From assembly GCA_013695775.1 (NCBI GenBank), contig JACCZV010000172.1, forward strand, positions 1-5,793: 5,793 bases of DNA, written 5' to 3'. The notes under the pieces were generated by a model. That model worked only from the letters and a program-made list of their open reading frames with translations, was not told the origin of the DNA and did no database searches. The stretch is from Chitinophagales bacterium (GTDB lineage: Bacteria; Bacteroidota; Bacteroidia; Chitinophagales; UBA10324). Shown piece by piece: positions 1-5,605 of the stretch. The translations under genes were made by a program, and so were the position numbers. The stretch's first letter is position 1. Each line of letters begins with the position of its first letter.

Positions 1-348
1 ACTATACTCCCCTTATACCAATGGGGCTTTGATTCAGGAAAAGATGAAATGCAAGATATTCAATGGCATCCCAACTCTGTCGATATTTATTATACAAAAT
101 GGAAAAATGGACTGTACAAAGTAAATGTCAATGAAAAAAAGGAAATTCTAATTAAGGAAGGGTGCGATTCGAAAGCGTATGAGGTAATTTCAATTTCAGC
201 AGATGGTACTAAAATGATCACAGAAAGAGTAAACTCCTATGTTGAAAATGCTAATACTGCCATACAAACTTATGTGCAAAATTCAAGAATTTACATCATG
301 AATATAGATGGCTCTGATGAGCATGAAATCGTGTTGCCGCTTAATTAA
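1..348 (+). CDS. PD40/TolB-like beta-propeller protein, C-terminal part (5' end outside window)
   Basis: The frame is open from base 1 to the TAA at 346-348, giving 115 residues of a protein that starts upstream of the window; the internal ATG at 49 is therefore unlikely to be the true start. The end of the protein reads RIYIMNIDGSDEHEIVLP, the classic PD40/TolB-type beta-propeller blade pattern (Ile-Tyr-x-Met-Asn-x-Asp-Gly-Ser, then a polar residue and a short strand). Earlier, around DIQWHPNSVDIYYT and ISISADGTKMIT, there are two further blade-like stretches with the W-x-P-(D/N) and S-x-D-G-x-K/R signatures. Such proteins usually act in the periplasm or at the outer membrane as binding scaffolds. 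The exact role cannot be read from the C-terminus alone. It converges on the minus-strand gene ending at 421. Confidence 0.75.
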   Translation, partial: TILPLYQWGFDSGKDEMQDIQWHPNSVDIYYTKWKNGLYKVNVNEKKEILIKEGCDSKAYEVISISADGTKMITERVNSYVENANTAIQTYVQNSRIYIMNIDGSDEHEIVLPLN

Positions 349-420
349 GTTCCTTCTTTGTTATTGATTTAGTAGTTTAAAGTACATGGTGAACATGATA
401 TGGAAGAATCAGTTATGAAA

Positions 421-1059
421 CTATTGAACACGATCAATATCAGACACTTTCTTAAAGTGCGGGTCACCGAAACGAATACCTATAAATGCCCCAATTGAAA
501 TATCAGCAGGGGGATTGGTAAAAATGTACAGCTTATTTCTTAGTCCAATACTCATTCGTGAAAAGGGAAAATAGTTAATTTGAAAACCTAAATTACAACC
601 AGGATCGTTACGGTATTTTCCATATACGCTTATTTCAGGGAATGAATTGTCGACAATGTAATTAAAATAAATATCCATTCCTGAAATAAATGATAGACCA
701 GCAAATGTTTCAAACGTTAACCTATGATCAGAAGAGTTATATATATTATAACCCAAAGATCCATCAATGAGCCAATCATCACGTGAGAAAACATCACCAG
801 TTGAAAAGTCTTCATCACGAAAACCATGAGTGTAAAGACTGTGACCTGTATATGAAATATCAGAATGAATAATAAACTTACTATCAATAATTCTTGAATA
901 CCCACCCTGCCAAATCGGAGCATTTACGGTCCAATCGAAAAAACGTACTCTTCCAACTCCAATCCAAAATTCATTTTTTATTTGCGCAGCAACAAATGAA
1001 GAAATTCCAAAAAGAAAGAGCAAAAGAAATGTTAAGGATAGTGAAAACAAAGCTCTCAT
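421..1059 (-). CDS. Exported hypothetical protein, probable small outer-membrane beta-barrel
   Basis: A 212-residue protein read from ATG (complement of 1057-1059) to TAG (complement of 421-423). Residues 1-25 form a clear Sec signal peptide: short Arg start, long Leu/Phe core, and a V-A-A|Q cleavage site before Gln26. The mature part is rich in alternating aromatic/polar stretches with Gly-rich turns (for example NEFWIGVGRVRFF, LTFETFAGLSFISG, CNLGFQINYFPFSRMSIGLR, ISIGAFIGIRF), the texture of an 8-strand-sized outer-membrane barrel of about 190 residues. I do not recognise a specific family. The last putative strand ends at about IRFG, and a 15-residue polar tail follows instead of a terminal Phe, which is atypical for a BAM-inserted barrel. 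It lies 151 bp downstream of the thioredoxin gene on the same strand, so it may be transcribed separately. Confidence 0.6.
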   Translation of the reverse strand: MRALFSLSLTFLLLFLFGISSFVAAQIKNEFWIGVGRVRFFDWTVNAPIWQGGYSRIIDSKFIIHSDISYTGHSLYTHGFRDEDFSTGDVFSRDDWLIDGSLGYNIYNSSDHRLTFETFAGLSFISGMDIYFNYIVDNSFPEISVYGKYRNDPGCNLGFQINYFPFSRMSIGLRNKLYIFTNPPADISIGAFIGIRFGDPHFKKVSDIDRVQ

Positions 1060-1106
1060 GTGATTGTAATTTGTAAGTAAAAAAATGAAAAGCTAGTTTC
1101 CCACTT

Positions 1107-1122
1107 CAAATTTTATAATTTG
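1107..1122. repeat. Short perfect inverted repeat upstream of the 421-1059 gene
   Basis: CAAATT at 1107-1112 and its complement AATTTG at 1117-1122 flank a 4-base TTAT spacer. It sits 48 bp upstream of the minus-strand start at 1059, in a very AT-rich 151-bp gap (1060-1210). It could be an operator or simply chance in AT-rich DNA. No convincing TAnnTTTG promoter element was found beside it. Confidence 0.25.
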
Positions 1123-1210
1123 ATTAGTTGTAATTATCCCTATTTTAAAGTGATTAAATTTTAAATATAAAGCCAGAAAAATACCCTCTTTCTCCCACTC
1201 CAACCAAAAC

Positions 1211-1717
1211 CTAACCACCAGCAAGCTCTTTTAGCTTTTCCTCGAGTTCAAACTCATCGCCCTCTACATAACCATTATGAATATAACTGATGTTGCCATT
1301 TCTGTCGGCTACGATAGTATACGGAACATTTTGAAAACTTAGCGCTCTTTTTAAATCCTGGTTGGGATCGAGCAGAACGCGATAAGGCCAGCCTGAGCCG
1401 TCCACAGTAGGTTTTACTTTAGTGATATTTCGGGAATCATCTATCGAGACAGCTATCAGCTCCACATTATATTTCATCTGCCACTCTTCATAGAGGTCCA
1501 TGATATTGGTAAGTTCCTTTTTGCAGGGTACACACCATGTTGCCCAGAAGCTTAAAATGATGATCTTGCCGTCTTTCGAGAGTTGGCTTACATCCACCTT
1601 ATTGCCATCCACATCTGAAAGTTCAATTGAGGGTAATTTTTTATCCTGTCCAAGAGAAAGTTGAATGTTTAGAAAACAGGCAAGTGCGAAAAAGCAACAG
1701 AGAGCTTTGTTATTCAT
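1211..1717 (-). CDS. TlpA/ResA-type periplasmic thioredoxin-family protein
   Basis: A 168-residue protein of the AhpC/TSA-Redoxin-TlpA superfamily. Residues 1-23 are a signal peptide with likely cleavage S-L-G|Q; an alternative reading is a weak lipobox A-L-A-C at 11-14. The mature protein opens with LPSIELSDVDGNKVDVSQL (28-46), the strand and turn typical of TlpA/ResA proteins. The active site is W61-C-V-P-C65, preceded by ILSFWAT, and the cis-proline loop is at NVP132YTIV followed by DRNG. Family knowledge: such proteins reduce or exchange disulfides in the periplasm, with ResA/CcmG acting in cytochrome c maturation. No cytochrome maturation gene is visible here, so that role is not assigned. 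It is divergent from the DUF6029 gene, with 165 bp between starts. The neighbouring Omp28-like and Rieske-fold proteins carry Cys pairs and are possible partners (inference). Confidence 0.9.
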   Translation of the reverse strand: MNNKALCCFFALACFLNIQLSLGQDKKLPSIELSDVDGNKVDVSQLSKDGKIIILSFWATWCVPCKKELTNIMDLYEEWQMKYNVELIAVSIDDSRNITKVKPTVDGSGWPYRVLLDPNQDLKRALSFQNVPYTIVADRNGNISYIHNGYVEGDEFELEEKLKELAGG

Positions 1718-1826
1718 GGTATCTTTTAATTGAAGAGTAAATTTATGAAACGGTTACCGATGAGGCATTCAAAACACAAGCCTGAAAATAGCTTGGGACC
1801 TAAGAAACTCAGCATCATTAAAAATT

Positions 1827-1834
1827 TATCTTTG
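1827..1834 (+). promoter_or_regulatory. Candidate Bacteroidota -7 promoter element for the DUF6029 gene
   Basis: TATCTTTG matches the Bacteroidota sigma-ABfr -7 consensus TAnnTTTG exactly and lies 48 bp before the ATG at 1883, inside the divergent gap 1718-1882. A transcript would start near 1840 and leave a short leader. No TTG is seen at the expected -33 spacing; the nearest upstream TTG (1793-1795) is about 31 bases away. The call therefore rests on the -7 element alone. Confidence 0.4.
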
Positions 1835-1882
1835 TCAAGTAAGTCTCGCTTCACTCATTTTACATTTTAGATAAAGGATTCA

Positions 1883-3466
1883 ATGCCGCGGAAGCTTTTC
1901 GTTTTAACAGTCTCGCTGCTGGTTGGCATGCATTCCTTTTCTCAGACTGGTAATCTTTCCGGCGACCTGCAAACGAATGTGAACCTGTTTCAGCGCGATT
2001 CTTCGATCGGAGCCTTTAATACTCCTCTTTACGATAATTACTTTACTGGCATTGAATCATGGTTGAATGTAAATTACAACATTGCGGGATTCACCGCCGG
2101 GATACGCATAGATGGATACCTGAATTCAAACCTTATAGATCCAAATAACGCCTTTACTGGTGCTGGCATAGGATATTATTATCTTGAAAAGGAGGTTGGC
2201 GATCTGATAATTCGCGGAGGATATTTTTATGAGCAATTTGGAAGCGGCATTGTATACCGTTCGTATGAAGACCGCGGATTGGGTATAGATTACGCAAACT
2301 TCGGCATCAGCTTAAAATACCGGTTGGGTGAAAATTTGCTGATTAAAGGCATCGCTGGTTTAGAAAAAAATTTATTTTCACTCTATAAGCCAACTATAAA
2401 AGGATTAAATGCAGAGGGAAACTTTAAGATTTCAGATGATATAAGAATCACTCCCGGAGCCACTTTGTTAAATCGTACCCTTGATCAGCAATCGATGGAT
2501 TTCGTGGTGGCAACAATCAACAGCTATGATTCTGTTGATCGCTTCGTGCCTCAGTATAATGTATATGCCTACTCAGGATACTATACCATAACAGTGAAAG
2601 ATTTTAGCTGGTACCTTGAAGCAGCGGGTAAGTCGCACGAGGCCATACGCAGCGCCGACGGACAACTAATTGATGTGCCAGGAACGGTGCTTTATACCTC
2701 TCTCGCCTATTCTATAAAAGGGTTAGGACTTACCGGTCAGTTTAAGCGGACAGAAAATTATGTGTTAAGAACATCGCCGAATGAAACTCTGCTGAAGGGC
2801 GTATTGAATTATATTCCCCCAATGGCACGGCAGAACGCCTTAAGATTGCCTGGGCGATATCAACCAGCAACTCAATATCTGGGTGAGCTCGCTTATGAGG
2901 TAGATGGTACTTATACACCGTTGAAGGGATATACTCTAGAGGTAAGCTATTCAAACATCCGAGGGTTGAACAATGCTCCCTTCTGGACTGAGCTCTACGG
3001 ACAGATGGAGGTCTCGCGCAATAAAAAATTCCAATATCTGGTGGGAGCTCAGTATATATTTTATAATCAGCAGATATATTTGAGTGAACCGCTTCCTAAC
3101 CAGACGGCAATAACACCTTTTACAGAACTAACTTACAGGCTTACCAGGAAGACTTCGCTTCGTTTTGAACTGCAATACCAGCATACCGATGAAGACTACG
3201 GATCATGGGCCTTTGCTCTTGCTGAATATAACATTGCTCCTCGATGGTCGTTCTCAATTTCAGACATGTATAATATTGATCCTAATCCTGAAAAGGCGGA
3301 TGAAAAAAATCATTATTACAACTTTTTTGCAGCATACACTAAAAACGCCAACCGCTTTTCACTGGCATATGTAAAGCAAGTGGCAGGAATAAATTGTACC
3401 GGTGGTGTCTGCCGTTATGAGCCTGCTTTCTCAGGCCTGAAGTTCAGCCTTACATCAAGTTTTTAG
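1883..3466 (+). CDS. DUF6029 family outer-membrane protein
   Basis: A 527-residue protein with a signal peptide at 1-20 (F-V-L-T-V-S-L-L-V-G core, S-F-S|Q cleavage). The mature N-terminus (GNLSGDLQTNVNLFQRDS, then YDNYFTGIESWLNVNY and FTAGIRIDGYLNSNL) and the block FGSGIVYRSYEDR at about 119-131 match what I remember of the Bacteroidota DUF6029 family. The whole protein is built of aromatic-rich alternating strands with Gly/Asn turns and ends in FSLTSSF with a terminal Phe, as expected for a large outer-membrane barrel inserted by BAM. Its only two cysteines are C505 and C510 (C-T-G-G-V-C), just before the last strand. The family function is not known to me. The ATG follows AAAGGATTCA, and no earlier start fits the signal peptide. 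It is probably the first gene of the plus-strand group, with 89 bp to the next gene. Confidence 0.82.
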   Translation: MPRKLFVLTVSLLVGMHSFSQTGNLSGDLQTNVNLFQRDSSIGAFNTPLYDNYFTGIESWLNVNYNIAGFTAGIRIDGYLNSNLIDPNNAFTGAGIGYYYLEKEVGDLIIRGGYFYEQFGSGIVYRSYEDRGLGIDYANFGISLKYRLGENLLIKGIAGLEKNLFSLYKPTIKGLNAEGNFKISDDIRITPGATLLNRTLDQQSMDFVVATINSYDSVDRFVPQYNVYAYSGYYTITVKDFSWYLEAAGKSHEAIRSADGQLIDVPGTVLYTSLAYSIKGLGLTGQFKRTENYVLRTSPNETLLKGVLNYIPPMARQNALRLPGRYQPATQYLGELAYEVDGTYTPLKGYTLEVSYSNIRGLNNAPFWTELYGQMEVSRNKKFQYLVGAQYIFYNQQIYLSEPLPNQTAITPFTELTYRLTRKTSLRFELQYQHTDEDYGSWAFALAEYNIAPRWSFSISDMYNIDPNPEKADEKNHYYNFFAAYTKNANRFSLAYVKQVAGINCTGGVCRYEPAFSGLKFSLTSSF

Positions 3467-3512
3467 ATTAATTTTATGGATACGCACATCATTTAAATTT
3501 CAACGCCGTTTC

Positions 3513-3534
3513 AGAATTATCTTCTACTAATTCT
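3513..3534. repeat. 7-bp inverted repeat upstream of the Omp28-like gene
   Basis: AGAATTA (3513-3519) and TAATTCT (3528-3534) are perfect complements around the 8-base spacer TCTTCTAC. The repeat ends 21 bp before the ATG at 3556, in the 89-bp gap after the DUF6029 gene. It might be a weak leader hairpin or a protein-binding site. It has no T-run, so it is not a standard terminator. AT-richness makes chance plausible. Confidence 0.3.
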
Positions 3535-3555
3535 AATTAAATATTATAAGTCTTC

Positions 3556-4404
3556 ATGAGACAATTACTTTATCTCTTCCTCCTTTTCTTCTTTTCCATC
3601 TTTCTTGCATGTGAAGAAGTTGGGCCTCCGGTTAACCTCAGTGGTGGTGGCACAGGAGGTAACGGCGGAGATTCAAGCAATCAGAGAATTGTGCTGATGG
3701 AGGAATTTACTGCCGTGGCATGTATCAATTGTCCAAAAGGTCATGAAATCATAGCGGATTTACTCGATTCCTTTCCCGGAAGAATTGAGGTGGTGGAAAT
3801 TCATAGTGGCGATCTTGCAGAGCCAATCAATGATACCGATCCTGATTTCAGAACCGTTGACGGAAACGACTTAACCAATTATTTAGGACCCTTTCCATTC
3901 CAGCCTTCAGCTTCTATTGATCGAAAGTTGTGGGAAGTTGCTCCCGGAGATTTTCAGAGGCTGGTAGACAGGAGTTTTTGGAGCACATTTGTAAAATCTG
4001 AATTAGACAGCGCAGCAAAGGTGAAATTAACCATAGAGAAGGATTACAATTCATCTTCACGTGAGTTAAATGTTATTTTGAATGCTGAATTTTTGGAAGA
4101 CATATCCGATATCGTAAACGCAACAATATTGATCACGGAGAGCGGAATGGTTGCCGCGCAGGACGATGGACCGGTAGAGGTCATAGAGGATTATGTTCAT
4201 AAATATGTATTGAGAGATATTCTCACCAACTACAGCGGTGAATTAATCAATGCATCGACAACGACGGGAAACACATGGGCCCTCTCTAAATCCATAACGC
4301 TGCCATTGGAGTGGAATGCTGATAACTGCCGCATTGTTGCCTTTATAGCGAAGGCCGTTGGCAATTATGATGTATTGCAGGTGGTAGGTACACCGGTAAA
4401 TTAA
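3556..4404 (+). CDS. Omp28-related outer-membrane lipoprotein with thioredoxin-like CxxC site
   Basis: A 282-residue protein. Residues 1-18 are a very hydrophobic signal peptide ending in the lipobox F-L-A-C19, followed by E20-E21 and a Gly/Ser-rich linker (29-41), so it is a probable lipoprotein. Acidic residues just after the Cys resemble the surface-export signals described for some Bacteroidota lipoproteins (tentative). The domain starts at RIVLMEEFTAVAC56-I-N-C59-PKGHEII, the N-terminal Omp28 signature and a thioredoxin-fold CxxC site at the start of a helix. A cis-proline-like loop follows at F115-Q-P117-S-A-S-I-D-R. The C-terminal half (about 150-282) is a beta-rich domain with VKLTIEKDY, ELNVILNAEFL and a conserved-looking VHKYVLRDIL. 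Omp28 proteins are widespread in Bacteroidota with poorly defined roles; the CxxC suggests thiol chemistry. It is 22 bp upstream of the Rieske-fold gene, so the two are probably co-transcribed. Confidence 0.85.
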   Translation: MRQLLYLFLLFFFSIFLACEEVGPPVNLSGGGTGGNGGDSSNQRIVLMEEFTAVACINCPKGHEIIADLLDSFPGRIEVVEIHSGDLAEPINDTDPDFRTVDGNDLTNYLGPFPFQPSASIDRKLWEVAPGDFQRLVDRSFWSTFVKSELDSAAKVKLTIEKDYNSSSRELNVILNAEFLEDISDIVNATILITESGMVAAQDDGPVEVIEDYVHKYVLRDILTNYSGELINASTTTGNTWALSKSITLPLEWNADNCRIVAFIAKAVGNYDVLQVVGTPVN

Positions 4405-4426
4405 TTTTTTTAAGGAATAGCTAACA

Positions 4427-4834
4427 ATGAAAACAAAGAATATTTTAAAAAGTATCGGCTATACTGCCGGAGTGTTTGTGCTTGTTATTTTTTTAGCCTA
4501 TTGTTCGAAAGTGGATCAGATTCCATTTGTTGATTTTGTGATTGACCTTACTGATCCTCAATACAGCACTCTACTCAACCTTGGTGGTTATGTACATGAG
4601 GGGGAGGTGATTGTGTTTCACGGTATAGACAACAATTATTACGCTCTGTCGAAGTTCTGCACGCAGGATGGTTGCGATTTGCAATACGCCGTTGCTCAAA
4701 ATGAAATTACATGCCCCTGCGATGCCAGCAAGTATGATTTACATGGAGCTGTTATCATGGGGCCCGCGTCCTCGCCGCTCTATGAGTATCTTACCCAGCT
4801 CACTGGTACACAACTGCATATTTATACTCCATAA
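4427..4834 (+). CDS. Rieske-fold membrane-anchored protein lacking both His cluster ligands
   Basis: A 135-residue protein. The N-terminus (1-25) is a hydrophobic export/anchor segment ending at L-A-Y-C26, a possible but atypical lipobox because Tyr occupies -1. There is no twin-arginine motif. The rest has the Rieske [2Fe-2S] domain plan: H57-EGEVIVF and NNYYALSKF, then loop 1 C78-T-Q80-D-G-C83, loop 2 C96-P-C98-D99-A-S-K-Y-D, and the Pro-loop region G107-AVIMGPASSPLYEY, ending in the short strand LHIYTP. Canonical loops read CTHxGC and CPCHGS. All four cysteines are therefore kept, but the two cluster-ligating histidines are Gln80 and Asp99. A normal Rieske cluster is unlikely; disulfides or an unusual centre are possible. 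It is translated 22 bp after the Omp28-like gene, with an AAGGA at 4412-4416, 10 bases before the ATG. Confidence 0.85.
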   Translation: MKTKNILKSIGYTAGVFVLVIFLAYCSKVDQIPFVDFVIDLTDPQYSTLLNLGGYVHEGEVIVFHGIDNNYYALSKFCTQDGCDLQYAVAQNEITCPCDASKYDLHGAVIMGPASSPLYEYLTQLTGTQLHIYTP

Positions 4835-4873
4835 CAGCACCTAAAGCAATCCGCAACAGCAATGCTCTGCCGT

Positions 4874-4889
4874 CTGTTTGAAGGAACTT
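4874..4889 (+). repeat. 16-bp direct repeat, left copy
   Basis: CTGTTTGAAGGAACTT matches CTGTTTAAAGGAACTT at 5292-5307 in 15 of 16 positions. The two copies bracket the small Spy-like gene. Both are followed, after 13-14 less similar bases, by AATTAAA. The left copy lies in the 100-bp gap after the Rieske-fold gene. Confidence 0.45.
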
Positions 4890-4934
4890 CTTTTTGATTT
4901 ATGAATTAAAAGGATGTACTTCGCGAAAAAAATT

Positions 4935-5240
4935 ATGGGATTCTTCAATAAAATTTTTGGTGGAAAGCAGCAGGAAGGACAGGGGATGGCAGCTCAGATT
5001 CTCTCTCAGCTTACCACCGACCTTAATCTTAGTGGTGATCAACTCGAAAAGATAAAATCTGCCTTTCAGCAATTTAGAGAAAAGCGCAAGGCAGCAAAGG
5101 AATCAGGGGCTAACATGAAAGAGCAGATGCCCGCTGCCAGACAACAGCTTAAAGAACAGATATTATCTTTTCTTAACGATGAGCAAAAGGAAAAATTCAG
5201 GGCCAACATTAGTAAATATAAAGACTTTTTTCAGAAGTAG
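4935..5240 (+). CDS. Small Spy/CpxP-like helical protein (LTxxQ-type motifs)
   Basis: With the start at 4935 the protein has 101 residues and begins MGFFNKIFGGKQQ, a common opening for small soluble bacterial proteins. An in-frame ATG at 4914 would add MYFAKKI. The 4935 start has an A-rich tract (GCGAAAAAAATT) before it, as is usual in Bacteroidota, whereas the AAAGG before 4914 touches the ATG. The rest is highly charged and almost wholly helical. It has two LTxxQ-like motifs, L32-S-G-D-Q36 and L80-N-D-E-Q84-KEKF, separated by a Lys/Arg/Gln-rich helix, as in Spy/CpxP-type and similar Bacteroidota proteins. Unlike Spy/CpxP it lacks a cleavable signal peptide, so it is probably cytoplasmic or bound peripherally by its amphipathic N-terminus. 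The specific function is unknown. It may have its own promoter, since 100 bp separate it from the Rieske-fold gene. Confidence 0.7.
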   Translation: MGFFNKIFGGKQQEGQGMAAQILSQLTTDLNLSGDQLEKIKSAFQQFREKRKAAKESGANMKEQMPAARQQLKEQILSFLNDEQKEKFRANISKYKDFFQK

Positions 5241-5291
5241 GTAAGGGTTTAATGTGAGTGAATCAAGTACAGCATAGCATGACTACCCAGC

Positions 5292-5307
5292 CTGTTTAAA
5301 GGAACTT
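5292..5307 (+). repeat. 16-bp direct repeat, right copy
   Basis: CTGTTTAAAGGAACTT is the partner of 4874-4889 with one mismatch. Its last bases run into a degraded C-type element (GAACTTGTTTCAAGGTGTCA, 5302-5321), so part of the similarity may come from the hairpin family. Confidence 0.45.
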
Positions 5308-5339
5308 GTTTCAAGGTGTCAATTAAATTAATTAAAGAC

Positions 5340-5365
5340 GAGATGCTGAAATAAATCAGCATGAC
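5340..5365 (-). repeat. Hairpin repeat A1
   Basis: Stem ATGCTGA (5343-5349) pairs with TCAGCAT (5356-5362) around the loop AATAAA. Flanks GAG on the left and GAC on the right are shared with A2 and A3. Strand is given relative to element C2. Confidence 0.85.
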
Positions 5366-5385
5366 TAAGCACTTGCAGAAAAGAT

Positions 5386-5417
5386 GCTGAAAAATCCTGA
5401 AGCAAGTTCAGGACAGC
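5386..5417 (-). repeat. Hairpin repeat B1
   Basis: Stem TCCTGAA (5395-5401) pairs with TTCAGGA (5407-5413) around GCAAG. An outer GCTG (5386-5389) can also pair with CAGC (5414-5417), leaving five A bases bulged. The reverse complement of its core, CCTGAACTTGCTTCAGG, differs from C2 at one of 17 positions, so B is an inverted copy of C. Confidence 0.8.
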
Positions 5418-5428
5418 AGAACTAACCC

Positions 5429-5456
5429 CGTCACCCTGAACTTGTTTTAGAGACTC
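5429..5456 (+). repeat. Hairpin repeat C1 (degraded)
   Basis: Aligns with C2 over 28 positions. The left arm ACCCTGAA (5433-5440) and the loop CTTGT are intact. The right arm reads TTTAGAGA instead of TTCAGGGT, three changes that weaken the stem. Confidence 0.7.
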
Positions 5457-5471
5457 AATTTGATCAAAGAA

Positions 5472-5499
5472 GAGATGCTGAAATAAATTCAGCATGACG
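5472..5499 (-). repeat. Hairpin repeat A2
   Basis: Perfect 8-bp stem ATGCTGAA (5475-5482) with TTCAGCAT (5488-5495) and loop ATAAA, flanked by GAG and GACG. This is the best A copy. Its reverse complement aligns without gaps to C2, with 22 of 28 positions identical. Confidence 0.88.
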
Positions 5500-5511
5500 A
5501 AAGCACTTGAA

Positions 5512-5539
5512 GAGATGCTGAAATAAAATCAGCATGACG
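5512..5539 (-). repeat. Hairpin repeat A3
   Basis: Stem ATGCTGA (5515-5521) with TCAGCAT (5529-5535) and a 7-base loop. It lies only 12 bases after A2 and starts the second composite block. Confidence 0.85.
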
Positions 5540-5557
5540 AAGCACTTACAGAAAAGA

Positions 5558-5589
5558 GCTGAAAAATCCTGAAACCAGTTCAGGACAGC
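5558..5589 (-). repeat. Hairpin repeat B2
   Basis: Stem TCCTGAA (5567-5573) with TTCAGGA (5579-5585) and loop ACCAG. The outer GCTG (5558-5561) and CAGC (5586-5589) pair as in B1. Confidence 0.8.
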
Positions 5590-5605
5590 AGAACTCACCC
5601 AGGCC

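Noticed and set aside
717..1076. Open frames inside or overlapping the 421-1059 gene on both strands (717-923 minus, 894-1076 plus)
   Set aside because: They lie in other frames of a gene with a clear signal peptide and have no recognisable domain; the 68- and 60-residue products look like by-products of coding composition.
1793..1795. TTG as the -33 partner of the TATCTTTG element at 1827
   Set aside because: It is about 31 bases upstream, outside the usual spacing of roughly 17-23 bases, so only the -7 element was reported.
2742..3374. Open frames inside the DUF6029 gene (2742-2954 minus, 3165-3374 plus)
   Set aside because: Both are fully contained in a well-supported 527-residue coding region and encode no recognisable protein.
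4427..4834. Ordinary functional Rieske [2Fe-2S] electron carrier
   Set aside because: Codons at 4664-4666 (CAG) and 4721-4723 (GAT) clearly encode Gln and Asp at both His ligand positions, so the standard cluster assignment is not supported.
4880..4895. Intrinsic terminator after the Rieske-fold gene (GAAG-GAA-CTTC followed by T bases)
   Set aside because: The stem is only 4 bp with a 3-base loop and one end G-C pair per side; too weak to call, and it is better explained as part of the 16-bp direct repeat.
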